Source: Petrimonas mucosa (GTDB lineage: Bacteria > Bacteroidota > Bacteroidia > Bacteroidales > Dysgonomonadaceae). From it: a stretch of 64,000 nucleotides of DNA. The notes under the pieces are model-generated. The model was not told the DNA's origin. It saw nothing but the letters and a program-made list of their open reading frames with translations, and searched no databases. Made by a program: the position numbers and the translations under genes. The stretch's first letter is position 1. Each line of letters begins with the position of its first letter. The stretch lies in NCBI RefSeq assembly GCF_900095795.1, contig NZ_LT608328.1, forward strand, positions 799,001 to 863,000, written 5' to 3'. Positions 54,991-64,000 of the stretch are shown here, in pieces.

Positions 54991-57128
54991 GAAGAGGTTT
55001 CACTTTCCTTTTGTTGCTGGTTTTCACATGCCTTGCGTTTGGACAGCAAAACCGGCAGTTCACGTTGGACGAACTTATCCCCGGTGGGAAAAACTATGCA
55101 AGATATGTTCCACGGATAGCGGAGCAGTATCAATGGCATGGCGATGAACTGATGATGCTCAGGGGTGATTCTGTTTTCAGGGTAGATCTGGCCGATCCGG
55201 TGAAAAAGAGATTTCTCTTCCGGTTCAGTGAAATCCCGGAAGAGGGGAGAGAGGGCAGAACTGTCTCCACTGTAAGTTTTGACAGGGAGGGAAGCGGCCG
55301 GCTGAAATTCTTTACTGCCGATGGGGCGGGAGTGTATGACCTGGGGAGTAAGCAGGTGATATCGTTTATCGGCCTTCCTGAAAATAGTGAAAACCGGGAG
55401 TTCTCACCAAACGGTCTCTACATGGCCTATACGAGAGCTAATAACCTGTATGTGATCGACGCGGCTGGAGAGGAGATTGCAATCTCTTCGGAGGAAAATA
55501 GTGGAATAGTATTTGGACAGTCGGTTCATCGGAACGAGTTTGGCATCAATGGTGGAATTTTCTGGTCGCCCGACGGGAGCAAGCTGGCTTTTTACCGGAT
55601 GGACGAGTCGATGGTTGCCCAATATCCTATTGTGGATATCTCTGCCCGGATTGCAACTGAGAAGCCTGTCCGCTATCCGATGGCGGGAGAAAAGAGTCAT
55701 GAGGTGACCATCGGTGTTTATGATCTGAAGAGCAGGCAGACGATTTACCTGAAAACAGGTGAGCCGAGGGAGAAGTACCTCACAAACGTGGCCTGGAGTC
55801 CAGATGCAAGGCATATCTATGTGGCCGAACTTAACCGCGAGCAGAATCACTTGAAAATGAACCGGTATGATGCCTCAACGGGAGATTTCGACAAAACACT
55901 CTTCGAAGAGACCCATCCGAAATATGTAGAGCCTGAAAATCCGGTTCTGTTTGTGCGGAACAACCCTGAACAATTTATCTGGCAAAGTGAACGGGACGGA
56001 TTCAATCACCTCTACCTTTACCATATTTCGGGAAGATTGCTGAAGCAACTAACCCATGGAGAATGGGAGGTGACCGATCTCATCGGTTTTGACAGGAAAG
56101 GAGAGCAGCTCTTCTTTGTTTCAACCCTGGCAACTCCGATTGAACGGCATGCTTGTCGCGTGAACCTGAAAAACGGGAAGATCGACCGGCTTACAGCCGT
56201 CCCCGGCATGCATACCGTTACAGTCAGCAATTCGGGAAGATACCTGGTCACCCGTTATACGGCCCACGATAATCCAGGCAAGGTCGATCTTGTCGATTCG
56301 AAAAAGGGTGGAGCCGTTACGCTTGCTGCCGCAAGGAATCCCTTTGCAGGAATCTCCATGCCTGCTGTTGAACTTGGCACACTCAAGGCTGCCGATGGCA
56401 AGACCGATCTCTATTACCGCATGGTTAAACCGGCAAACTTCGATCCCGCACGGAAATATCCTGTGGTTGTTTATGTCTATGGAGGCCCCCACTCACAATT
56501 GGTCCAGAATCGCTGGCGATATGGTTCGGGTGGATGGGAAACCTATATGGCACAGAAAGGCTACATCGTTTTTGTCATGGATAACCGGGGAACATCGTTC
56601 CGCGGACGTGACTTTGAAGATGTCACCCACCGCCAACTGGGAGTGGAGGAGGCAAAAGACCAGATGTGCGGTGTGGAATATCTGAAATCGCTGCCCTATG
56701 TGGATCCTGACCGGATGGGAATTCACGGCTGGAGTTTCGGTGGATTTATGACAATCAATATGTTGTTGCGTTATCCCGATCTCTTCCGTGCAGGTGTCGC
56801 CGGCGGGCCGGTCACCGACTGGAGCTACTACGAGGTGATGTATGGTGAGCGTTATATGGATACACCTCAGGAGAATCCCGAGGGTTACGCAGAGACGAGT
56901 CTGCTGAGAAAGGCCGACAGGTTGAAGTCGAGACTGCTGATCATTCACGGCGATGAGGATCCGGTAGTGGTGATGCAGCATAGCTTGCAGTTCCTGAAAT
57001 CGTCAATCGCTAGTGGTAGGCATCCCGACTTCTTCATATATCCTGGACATGAGCATAATATGATAGGACGGGACCGGGTGCATCTGCACGAGCACATCAC
57101 GCGCTACTTCGACGATTTTTGCCGGTAG
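54987..57128 (+). CDS. S9 family dipeptidyl peptidase IV-type
   Basis: A 713-residue exported serine peptidase with signal peptide (MRRGFTFLLLLVFTCLAFGQ), an N-terminal eight-bladed propeller and a C-terminal alpha/beta hydrolase. Catalytic Ser near residue 583 (HGWSFGGFM), Asp near 657 (HGDEDPVV), His near 688 (PGHEHNM). It removes X-Pro or X-Ala dipeptides from peptides in the periplasm, fitting a protein fermenter. ATGA overlap with the upstream flavoenzyme suggests coupling. Confidence 0.9.
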   Translation: MRRGFTFLLLLVFTCLAFGQQNRQFTLDELIPGGKNYARYVPRIAEQYQWHGDELMMLRGDSVFRVDLADPVKKRFLFRFSEIPEEGREGRTVSTVSFDREGSGRLKFFTADGAGVYDLGSKQVISFIGLPENSENREFSPNGLYMAYTRANNLYVIDAAGEEIAISSEENSGIVFGQSVHRNEFGINGGIFWSPDGSKLAFYRMDESMVAQYPIVDISARIATEKPVRYPMAGEKSHEVTIGVYDLKSRQTIYLKTGEPREKYLTNVAWSPDARHIYVAELNREQNHLKMNRYDASTGDFDKTLFEETHPKYVEPENPVLFVRNNPEQFIWQSERDGFNHLYLYHISGRLLKQLTHGEWEVTDLIGFDRKGEQLFFVSTLATPIERHACRVNLKNGKIDRLTAVPGMHTVTVSNSGRYLVTRYTAHDNPGKVDLVDSKKGGAVTLAAARNPFAGISMPAVELGTLKAADGKTDLYYRMVKPANFDPARKYPVVVYVYGGPHSQLVQNRWRYGSGGWETYMAQKGYIVFVMDNRGTSFRGRDFEDVTHRQLGVEEAKDQMCGVEYLKSLPYVDPDRMGIHGWSFGGFMTINMLLRYPDLFRAGVAGGPVTDWSYYEVMYGERYMDTPQENPEGYAETSLLRKADRLKSRLLIIHGDEDPVVVMQHSLQFLKSSIASGRHPDFFIYPGHEHNMIGRDRVHLHEHITRYFDDFCR

Positions 57129-57142
57129 GTCTAAATTTTTGC

Positions 57143-57150
57143 TACCTTTG
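57143..57150 (+). promoter_or_regulatory. Bacteroidetes promoter of the metallo-hydrolase gene
   Basis: Exact -7 box TACCTTTG, with TTG at 57119-57121 (21-base spacing), overlapping the peptidase stop; the ATG follows 11 bases later. Confidence 0.55.
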
Positions 57151-57161
57151 TCCATTAAAAT

Positions 57162-57989
57162 ATGCAGTATAACTTGTTTTCTTGCGATAAATTTTCCTTT
57201 TTCAGCTTGGGCAGCGGTAGTTGCGGTAATAGCTACTATTTGGGCAACAGTCACTACGGAATGCTGATTGATGCCGGACTGGGACCACGGGTAATCAGAA
57301 AAAGATTGGGCGAGCATGGTATCGATTTTTCGTCGATCTATGCCCTTCTGGTGACACACGATCATTACGACCATATAAAATCTGCGGGGTATTTGGGTGA
57401 AAGGCTCAATATTCCGGTATATGCCACCGAAAAAGTGCACCGGGGCATCCGGAATTGTCCCCTTGTGAAAAACAGCATAAACGGTACAAGCCGGCGAATC
57501 ATCGAGAAGGGTGAACCGTTCCAGATTGAGGATTTCAGGATCACTGCATTCGATATTCCGCATGATAGTAGTGAAAATACCGGTTTTTTTTTCGAATTCG
57601 GGAATCACAAGTTGACATTGGCTACCGATATAGGGGCAATAACAGAAGAGTTGAGCCATTACGCCGCCAAGGCGAACCACCTGGTGATTGAGAGTAATTA
57701 CGACGAGGAGATGCTCCGGAGCGGCAGCTATCCTTATTATCTCAAGCAGCGCATCAGCAACGGCACGGGCCACTTGAGCAACCGTCAGGCTGCCGAATTT
57801 CTGGCAAACACCTGTACATCTCATCTCCGGAATATCTGGTTGTGTCATTTGAGTGGCGACAACAATAGCCCCGAACTGGCATATGAAACGGTGAAGGAGG
57901 AACTTGCCCGTAAAGGAATTGCGGTAGGAGAGAATGTTCGCCTTGACGTTTTCAGGCGAAACCTGTTGTCTCCGAAATTTGAATTGTAA
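57162..57989 (+). CDS. MBL-fold metallo-hydrolase (YycJ/WalJ-like)
   Basis: A 275-residue metallo-beta-lactamase fold protein. SLGSGSCGNSYYL at the N-terminus, the THDHYDH metal motif and a later LATDIGAI and VIESNYDEEML are typical of YycJ-like hydrolases, which are thought to act as 5' to 3' DNA exonucleases in repair. No signal peptide, so cytoplasmic. Ends 12 bases before the glycan cluster. Confidence 0.85.
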   Translation: MQYNLFSCDKFSFFSLGSGSCGNSYYLGNSHYGMLIDAGLGPRVIRKRLGEHGIDFSSIYALLVTHDHYDHIKSAGYLGERLNIPVYATEKVHRGIRNCPLVKNSINGTSRRIIEKGEPFQIEDFRITAFDIPHDSSENTGFFFEFGNHKLTLATDIGAITEELSHYAAKANHLVIESNYDEEMLRSGSYPYYLKQRISNGTGHLSNRQAAEFLANTCTSHLRNIWLCHLSGDNNSPELAYETVKEELARKGIAVGENVRLDVFRRNLLSPKFEL

Positions 57990-58001
57990 ATTGGGTTATA
58001 A

Positions 58002-59219
58002 ATGAAGGTATTGTACGTTTTCGGTGGAATTCCGCCTTATGCCAATGCTTTGTTGAACAAGCTGGTCGACAAGGGTGTAGAGATTGTTGTGGTGATTCCT
58101 CCGGAAAAAAGTGCCATGATCGGGAAAGGGGTAAAGGTGATCGACCGTGAGGAGGCAAACTACCGGGTAATAACGGATGAAGAGAAAAAGGGGGTGCTCA
58201 ACAAGGCGGGGTTCAAACATCTCGTCTCCATTCTTCGTGATGAGAAGCCCGATATTCTCGTGGCAGGCTGGCCCTTCTTTCTGCAATATTTCTTTCAACC
58301 CCGATTGAGAAAGGTGCTCAAGGAGAACAACACAAAGTTTGTGATGCGCGAAATTCCTTTTCAGGTTCCTCCCTATGGAAAACTGGGCTCCTACTATCGT
58401 GAACATCCGGTATTCGACGAGGATATGAACCTGTTGAGCGACGGACTCCTTTTCTGCATAAGGCAGTGGTTTGTCGCCAAGATCAGAAAGTATTGCTATT
58501 CCCATGCCGATGGCGTACTGGTCTACTCCTCGATAGGCAAGGATATCCTGCCTACCTACAACATACCAGAGGAGATGGTTTTTGTCACCTACAACGCAAA
58601 CGATTCTGATGAGCTGCTCCGGATAAGAGAAGAGCTTGCCGGTGAGGAACCCTGCCTGCCCCGGAATAGCAGGCGTGTAATTCACATAGGGAGATTGGTG
58701 AAGTGGAAAAGGGTTGATCTGCTGATTGATGCCTTTTCAAGAGTAGTGAGGCGGTTCCCCGATGCAGAGCTGCTTGTCGTGGGTGATGGTCCCGAACTGG
58801 AAAACCTGAAGAAACAGGCCCGCGACTTGAAGATTGAAGAGAGGGTCGTTTTTACAGGAGGTGTATATGATAATGCCACGATCGGAAGGTATCTTCTGGC
58901 ATCATCGGTCTATGTGCTGGCTGGCATGGGCGGTTTGTCCATCAACGATGCCATGACTTTTTCCCTGCCGGTGATCTGTTCGGTTTGCGACGGCACCGAG
59001 CACGACCTGGTTGGTGACGGGGTCAACGGATTTCTCTTTCGTGAGAACGACACGGCGGATCTGTCTGAAAAGATCATTGCACTGTTCAACGATCCCCTCT
59101 TGAGGGCAAGAATGGGAGAGCGCTCTTTCGAGATCATCCGTGACAAGGTTAATCTGGATAGTGTAAGCGACAGATACATAGCTGCATTCAAGTCGATACT
59201 GTCGCTCTGCACCGGTTAG
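58002..59219 (+). CDS. glycosyltransferase family 4 protein
   Basis: A 405-residue GT-B enzyme. HIGRLVKWKRVDLLIDAF and LLVVGDGPELENLKKQA bind the nucleotide-sugar diphosphate; GGLSINDAMTFSLPVI replaces the usual EX7E with a Gly/Asn-rich variant. It adds a sugar to a growing surface glycan on the cytoplasmic face. First gene of the cluster. Confidence 0.85.
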   Translation: MKVLYVFGGIPPYANALLNKLVDKGVEIVVVIPPEKSAMIGKGVKVIDREEANYRVITDEEKKGVLNKAGFKHLVSILRDEKPDILVAGWPFFLQYFFQPRLRKVLKENNTKFVMREIPFQVPPYGKLGSYYREHPVFDEDMNLLSDGLLFCIRQWFVAKIRKYCYSHADGVLVYSSIGKDILPTYNIPEEMVFVTYNANDSDELLRIREELAGEEPCLPRNSRRVIHIGRLVKWKRVDLLIDAFSRVVRRFPDAELLVVGDGPELENLKKQARDLKIEERVVFTGGVYDNATIGRYLLASSVYVLAGMGGLSINDAMTFSLPVICSVCDGTEHDLVGDGVNGFLFRENDTADLSEKIIALFNDPLLRARMGERSFEIIRDKVNLDSVSDRYIAAFKSILSLCTG

Positions 59220-59262
59220 GGAATTTCCGTTTTTCTGTAGTAAATTAATTATTAGGTCTTAA

Positions 59263-60468
59263 ATGAAAGCTTGTTTTATCGGACTGGGTTATATCGGGTT
59301 GCCGACAGCCATTATTGCGGCGGACAACGGTATGGACGTCACCGGTGTGGATATCAACCCTGAGGTGGTGAATAGTGTGAATTCGGGAAAGATCCATTTC
59401 TCGGAACCGGGATTGGAGGAGATCTGCAAAAGGGTAGTCTCCGGCGGAACCCTTAAAGCTTTTACCGAACCCCGGACGAGTGATGTTTATGTTATTGTGG
59501 TCCCCACTCCCTTCAAGGGAAATCATGAACCGGATATCTCATTCGTGGAATCGGCCGTTTCTACCATCCTTCCCTACTTGAAAGAGGGAGATCTCTGCAT
59601 CATTGAATCGACCTGCCCAGTGGGTACAACAGAAAAGATGGCGGGAGTGATCTTTTCCGAAAGACCTGAACTGAAAGGCAAGATCTATCTGAGTTATTGT
59701 CCGGAAAGGGTTTTGCCGGGAAATACCGTTTACGAGCTGATTCACAATGATAGGGTGATTGGAGGAATCGACGAGATGGCATCGGAGAGAGCTGTCGACT
59801 TTTATAGCCGTTTTGTGAAGGGATCGCTCTACAAGACAAACGCACGTACTGCCGAAATGTGCAAGCTGACTGAGAATGCTTCGCGCGATGTGCAGATTGC
59901 ATTTGCCAATGAACTCTCCATTATCTGTGAGAAGGCCCATATCAATGTCTGGGAGCTGATCGAACTGGCCAACAAACATCCCCGGGTGAATATCCTCCAG
60001 CCAGGTAGCGGAGTGGGAGGGCACTGCATTGCCGTGGATCCATACTTTATCACTTCCGATTTTCCGATTGAGTCGCAACTGATCGGGAAAGCCAGGGAGA
60101 TAAACAATTACAAGGCCTTCTGGTGCTCGGAGAAGATTCTCTTAACCATGAAGGATTTCAGCTTGCGCGAAGGCCGGGAACCGGTTGTTGCGCTGATGGG
60201 GCTCGCCTTCAAGCCGAATATCGAAGACCTGAGGGAGTCGCCTGCCAAATATATTGTAGCGAAGGTGATGCAGGGACAGAACAACGCCGATTTCCTGATT
60301 GTAGAACCCAATATCGAAACGCATAAGGTGTTTAAGCTTACCGATTACAGGGAGGCGTACGAAAAGGCGGATATTGTTGCTTTTCTGGTAGCACACGACC
60401 AGTTCAAGAGGCTGGAATACCGGGATGACAAGATGATTCTCGATTTCTGCGGTATCTTCAAAAGATAA
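59263..60468 (+). CDS. wecC: UDP-N-acetyl-D-mannosamine dehydrogenase
   Basis: A 401-residue NAD-dependent nucleotide-sugar dehydrogenase making UDP-ManNAcA. GLGYIGLPTAI (NAD loop), ESTCPVGTT, and GSGVGGHCIAVDPYF with the catalytic Cys near 256 are diagnostic; paired wecB downstream supports the ManNAc assignment over other sugars. Preceded by a 43-base gap and followed four bases later by wecB. Confidence 0.9.
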   Translation: MKACFIGLGYIGLPTAIIAADNGMDVTGVDINPEVVNSVNSGKIHFSEPGLEEICKRVVSGGTLKAFTEPRTSDVYVIVVPTPFKGNHEPDISFVESAVSTILPYLKEGDLCIIESTCPVGTTEKMAGVIFSERPELKGKIYLSYCPERVLPGNTVYELIHNDRVIGGIDEMASERAVDFYSRFVKGSLYKTNARTAEMCKLTENASRDVQIAFANELSIICEKAHINVWELIELANKHPRVNILQPGSGVGGHCIAVDPYFITSDFPIESQLIGKAREINNYKAFWCSEKILLTMKDFSLREGREPVVALMGLAFKPNIEDLRESPAKYIVAKVMQGQNNADFLIVEPNIETHKVFKLTDYREAYEKADIVAFLVAHDQFKRLEYRDDKMILDFCGIFKR

Positions 60469-60472
60469 AGTT

Positions 60473-61633
60473 ATGCGTAAAAAGATCATGCTTGTTTTTG
60501 GAACCCGCCCTGAAGCCATTAAAATGGCTCCGTTGATCAGAGAGTTACGGCGGCATCCCGACAGATTCCAGGTGCAGGTTTGTGTAACCGGGCAACATCG
60601 GGAGATGCTGGATCAGGTGCTCCGGCTCTTCGAGATCATTCCCGATTTTGACCTGAAGGTGATGAAAAGCAATCAGGACCTGTATGACATAACCACCAGC
60701 ATCCTGGTCGGAATGCGCGATGTTTTGCAACAGTCGCAGCCCGACTGGGTGATGGTACATGGTGATACTACCACTTCCGTGGTGGCTGCCCTGGCCGCCT
60801 TCTATCAGAGAATTCCGGTAGCACATGTCGAAGCGGGCTTAAGGACCAACAATATCTACAGCCCCTGGCCGGAAGAGATGAACAGGCAGATCACAAGCCG
60901 TATCGCATCATGCCATTTTGCACCCACCCCTTTAAGCAAGCAGAACCTCCTGAACGAGGGAGTATCCGAAGAGCGTATCGTCGTGACCGGGAATACGGTT
61001 ATCGACGCTTTGCACTGGGTTACCCAGCGGATCAAAACCGATGGAGAACTCCGCGAGGAGATACACGAAACACTGATCCGGAACGGATTGCCTGAGAAAG
61101 TGGTGAAAGGCGTTGCCCCCGGCCTGGTATTGATTACCGGTCACAGGAGGGAGAATTTTGGTGAAGGATTCATCCAGATCTGCCGGGCAATAGATACATT
61201 GTCGAAGAGATTTCCAGAGATCCATTTTGTCTACCCGATGCACCTCAATCCGAATGTGCGTGGGCCCATTCGAGAGGTCTTCAACGATGAGACGAGGGAT
61301 AATCTCCATTTTATTGAACCCCTCGACTATCTGCCGTTTGTTTGCCTGATGGAAAAGAGCCGCCTGATCCTGACCGACAGTGGGGGGATACAGGAGGAGG
61401 CGCCGGGTCTGGGCAAGCCGGTGCTGGTCATGCGCAATACCACGGAGCGACCTGAAGCGGTGGAAGCCGGGACAGTGAAGCTGGTTGGAACCGATTACGA
61501 TTTGATTCTCTCGGAAGCTTCCCGTCTGCTGTCGGACGAGAGCTATTACTACTCCATGTCAAACCGCTCCAATCCCTACGGAGATGGTCTGGCATGTAAA
61601 CGAATTGTTGACAGTATGTTTGGGATCGTATGA
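60473..61633 (+). CDS. wecB: UDP-N-acetylglucosamine 2-epimerase
   Basis: A 386-residue non-hydrolysing epimerase converting UDP-GlcNAc to UDP-ManNAc. FGTRPEAIKMAPLI, VHGDTTTSVVAALAAFY, HVEAGLRT, PEEMNRQ and TDSGGIQEEAPGLGKPVLVMR are the family motifs. Together with wecC it supplies UDP-ManNAcA. Overlaps the following glycosyltransferase by four bases. Confidence 0.95.
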   Translation: MRKKIMLVFGTRPEAIKMAPLIRELRRHPDRFQVQVCVTGQHREMLDQVLRLFEIIPDFDLKVMKSNQDLYDITTSILVGMRDVLQQSQPDWVMVHGDTTTSVVAALAAFYQRIPVAHVEAGLRTNNIYSPWPEEMNRQITSRIASCHFAPTPLSKQNLLNEGVSEERIVVTGNTVIDALHWVTQRIKTDGELREEIHETLIRNGLPEKVVKGVAPGLVLITGHRRENFGEGFIQICRAIDTLSKRFPEIHFVYPMHLNPNVRGPIREVFNDETRDNLHFIEPLDYLPFVCLMEKSRLILTDSGGIQEEAPGLGKPVLVMRNTTERPEAVEAGTVKLVGTDYDLILSEASRLLSDESYYYSMSNRSNPYGDGLACKRIVDSMFGIV

Positions 61634-62853
61634 ACGTACTTATTATCAGCACATCAGATGTCAACGGAGGGGCTGCGATTGCCGCCTTCCGGTTGATGAA
61701 GGCACTCCATGCCAGGGGAGTGGGAGTGAAGATGCTGGTTCGCGACAAGCGCTCCGATAGTGAGCTGGTGACAAGGAGTGGGTGCAAACTGATGAACGAT
61801 TTCCGTTTTTATCGGGAGCGGGGAGAGATCTTTTTACATAACTGTCTGTCGCGTAACTATCTCTTTGATATATCCATCGCCTCTACAGGTGTTTCGGTTG
61901 TCACTCTACCCCAATTCACGCAAGCCGATATCATTCACCTGCATTGGATCAACCAGGCGATGTTGTCGACCTGCGAGATAGGGAAGATCATCGCTTCCGG
62001 GAAAAAAGTGGTGTGGACGATGCACGATATGTGGCCCGTTACCGGAATCTGTCACCATGCCGGAACCTGTACCCGGTTTCATCACTCTTGCGGAGATTGT
62101 CCCTACCTGAAACGTCCGTCGAAAAATGATCTTTCCCGCAAGATTTATAAGGAGAAGCGGGCGGCATATTCCCTCGACAGGATCAGTTTCGTGGCCTGCA
62201 GCAGATGGCTCGAAGAGCAGGCAAAGAGAAGCAGTCTTACGACAGATCATAACCTGGTCTCCATTCCCAACCCTATCGATACGGATCAATACTCTCCCGG
62301 GGACAAGATGGTAGCTAAACGAAATCTTGGGTTGCCAACAGATAAGAAGATAGTATTGTTTGCAGCCGTAAAGGCATCCGACAAACGGAAGGGGGTGGAC
62401 TATCTGATTGAGGCGGCCAGGCTGCTCAAGGATAAGGGGGTGTTGTTTCTGATCGCTGGAAGTAATGGCGGCGAGATTGCAGAACAGCTGCCGGGAGTAT
62501 GCCTGGATGCCGGATTCATCTCGCCCGACAGGATGCCTGAATACTACAATGCAGCCGATGTTTTTGTGACACCCTCGCTGCAGGAGAACCTCCCCAACAC
62601 CCTGATGGAGGCAATGGCCTGCGGCACGCCCTGTGTTGGTTTCAATACCGGGGGAATCCCCGAAATGATCGATCACCATAGAAGCGGTTATGTGGCAAAA
62701 TACAAGGATGCAGGCGATCTGGCAAACGGACTGCACTGGACACTTTTTGAAGCCGACCAGCAGCTCCTTTCGGAAAATGCCCGGGAGAAGGTCTTGTCGG
62801 AGTATGCCGAAGAGAAAGTTGTTAACCGTTACCTGAGAGTCTATGCAGAATAG
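61630..62853 (+). CDS. glycosyltransferase family 4 protein
   Basis: A 407-residue GT-B enzyme beginning MNVLIISTSDVNGGAAIAAF. It has a Cys/His-rich stretch (ICHHAGTCTRFHHSCGDCPYL) typical of a glycan-cluster subfamily, SIPNPIDTDQY, and VTPSLQENLPNTLMEAMACG with the EX7E motif. Probably transfers a sugar in O-antigen or capsule assembly. Overlaps the methyltransferase start by 11 bases. Confidence 0.88.
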   Translation: MNVLIISTSDVNGGAAIAAFRLMKALHARGVGVKMLVRDKRSDSELVTRSGCKLMNDFRFYRERGEIFLHNCLSRNYLFDISIASTGVSVVTLPQFTQADIIHLHWINQAMLSTCEIGKIIASGKKVVWTMHDMWPVTGICHHAGTCTRFHHSCGDCPYLKRPSKNDLSRKIYKEKRAAYSLDRISFVACSRWLEEQAKRSSLTTDHNLVSIPNPIDTDQYSPGDKMVAKRNLGLPTDKKIVLFAAVKASDKRKGVDYLIEAARLLKDKGVLFLIAGSNGGEIAEQLPGVCLDAGFISPDRMPEYYNAADVFVTPSLQENLPNTLMEAMACGTPCVGFNTGGIPEMIDHHRSGYVAKYKDAGDLANGLHWTLFEADQQLLSENAREKVLSEYAEEKVVNRYLRVYAE

Positions 62854-63568
62854 TAACGACAAGATTACCAATTTGGCTCACTGGGAGAGCTACTGGGCAA
62901 ATTACCAATTCGAGAAGATTCCCCGGAAGATGGTTTTTGAGCCATTTGTCTCCAGGCTTCGCGGGAGCAGGAGCTTTATCGATATCGGCGGTTTCCCGGG
63001 GGTCACGGCAGCCTACTTCTTCAAACAGGGCATTCCTGATATCACGATTCTCGATCACTTCATGGATACTGCCGTAGTCCGGCGGTTTGAAGCGTTCCAC
63101 GGTCTGCCGGAGCATACGATCAACTGTATCGGGAGAGACTTCTTCTCATACACTTCCGATAGAAAATATGATGTGGTCTTTTCATCCGGTTTTATCGAAC
63201 ATTTTCAGGATACGTGGGGGGTAATTGCACGGCATGTGGAGCTGCTCTCCGAAAATGGTCATCTGCTTGTGTTGATTCCCAATTTCCTCGGGTTGAACGG
63301 GAAGTTGCAACGGTGGTTCGACAAGGAGAATCTCGATGCACATAACCTGTCATCGATGGAGATACCGAGGTTGAGAGAGATCATGCAAACGTTCGGATTG
63401 AGGGATGTGGAGGTGGATTATCTGGGAAAACCGATGCTCTGGCTGGAGCCGAAACCAGCCAACAGACGCCTTCGCAAATGGGTGAAACTGTTGAGTTATG
63501 CCGTAAAACTCTTTCCGGTGAAGGGTAGATTCCTCTCGCCGTTTGTTGTAATCTACGCCCGCAAATGA
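62843..63568 (+). CDS. class I SAM-dependent methyltransferase
   Basis: A 241-residue methyltransferase. SFIDIGGFPGVTAAYFF is the SAM loop, with YDVVFSSGFIEHF (motif IV region). In this setting it likely methylates a sugar or caps the glycan chain. No signal peptide. Last four bases overlap the next gene (ATGA). Confidence 0.8.
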   Translation: MQNSNDKITNLAHWESYWANYQFEKIPRKMVFEPFVSRLRGSRSFIDIGGFPGVTAAYFFKQGIPDITILDHFMDTAVVRRFEAFHGLPEHTINCIGRDFFSYTSDRKYDVVFSSGFIEHFQDTWGVIARHVELLSENGHLLVLIPNFLGLNGKLQRWFDKENLDAHNLSSMEIPRLREIMQTFGLRDVEVDYLGKPMLWLEPKPANRRLRKWVKLLSYAVKLFPVKGRFLSPFVVIYARK

Positions 63569-64000
63569 GATCGCTTACCGTCATAACCGTTACCTACAAT
63601 GCCGAAGAGGTGCTGGAGCGGACGCTGAAAAGTGTCCGGGAGCAGACCTATCCCCACATTGAGCATATTGTTGTGGATGGGAAATCGCAGGATGGTACCT
63701 TGGCGTTGATACGGCAGCAGGAAAACCCTTGCTTGAAATGGGTGAGCGAGCCGGACAAGGGATTGTATGATGCAATGAACAAGGGAGCGGCAATGGCTAC
63801 GGGCGACTATCTTTGCTTTTTGAATGCAGGGGATACCTTTTATCTGCCCGTGACGGTGGAGAAAATGATGAACTCTTTCGATGCTGCCCTCGACCCGGAT
63901 ATTCTGTATGGAGAGACGGCTATTGTGGACCGGAGCGGAGATTTCCTCTACATGCGCCGGCTCAGCGCTCCCGAAGTGCTGACCTGGAGAAGCTTCAAGC
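63565..64000 (+). CDS. glycosyltransferase family 2 protein, N-terminal part
   Basis: The frame runs off the right edge with 145 residues visible. MRSLTVITVTYNAEEVLERTL, VVDGKSQDGTLALI and LYDAMNKGAAMATGDYLCFLNAGDTF are typical of WcaA-like GT2 enzymes with the donor-site Asp (NAGD in place of NSDD). Likely another step in the same polysaccharide. Confidence 0.9.
   Translation, partial: MRSLTVITVTYNAEEVLERTLKSVREQTYPHIEHIVVDGKSQDGTLALIRQQENPCLKWVSEPDKGLYDAMNKGAAMATGDYLCFLNAGDTFYLPVTVEKMMNSFDAALDPDILYGETAIVDRSGDFLYMRRLSAPEVLTWRSFK

Overview
The window looks like a chromosomal contig from a Bacteroidales bacterium, probably near the Dysgonomonadaceae/Porphyromonadaceae (Proteiniphilum or Petrimonas type). 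This is inferred from a SusC/SusD pair, BACON and BspA-type surface domains, a FeoAB fusion, acpP-fabF-rnc next to purN, surE-lpxB, DUF4251 and DUF6427 proteins, and several exact matches to the Bacteroidetes -7 promoter box (TAnnTTTG). Genus-level placement is a guess.

Layout. 1-2100: the end of an SLC13-type transporter and a broken GH33 sialidase. 2100-5110: an AT-rich fragment of a mobile element, with the N-terminal half of a large methylase 'polyvalent' protein, wedged between the sialidase start and the coaC end. 5110-9351: a compact minus-strand operon for pantothenate and CoA synthesis (DUF2520 protein, panB, panC, panD, coaB, coaC). 9459-13936: class I fumarase, then FeoAB with a 54-residue Cys-rich partner. 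13949-18025: a three-gene minus-strand operon (TIM-barrel isomerase, Gfo/Idh/MocA oxidoreductase, long-chain acyl-CoA ligase). 18070-19542: an intact IS5-type element. 19667-24871: a MATE exporter, a small membrane protein, a fused wreck of IS30 and GH3 fragments, and an ABC-F ATPase whose tail is altered by that wreck. 25053-32270: pirin, a secreted EEP-type hydrolase and the SusD/SusC pair.

32764-43094 is the accessory core. It holds an IS21 remnant cut by an IS1634/IS4-type element, an orphan gene, a beta-barrel protein, and a roughly 5.85-kb integrative element sitting in tRNA-Leu(UAG). That element is bounded by 24-bp copies of the tRNA 3' end. It carries a tyrosine recombinase, an ISL3 insertion, and one lipoprotein gene (coiled coil, BACON-like, BspA leucine-rich repeats) bracketed by about 123-bp direct repeats. 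It has also rebuilt a tRNA terminator at its tRNA-proximal end.

43162-57989 is core metabolism and envelope: purN, acpP, fabF, rnc, pfkA, lpxB, surE, alkaline phosphatase, DUF4251 and DUF6427 proteins, purD, a FabK-like flavoenzyme, a DPP-IV-type peptidase and a YycJ-type metallo-hydrolase. 58002 to the end is a surface-polysaccharide cluster that makes UDP-ManNAcA (wecB, wecC) and carries three glycosyltransferases and a methyltransferase. It runs off the window.

No CRISPR array, rRNA or toxin-antitoxin pair is visible. The main oddities are repeated junctions where broken genes are joined back to back, two frameshifts at G/C homopolymers, and the tRNA-Leu element with its repeat-bracketed surface-protein module.
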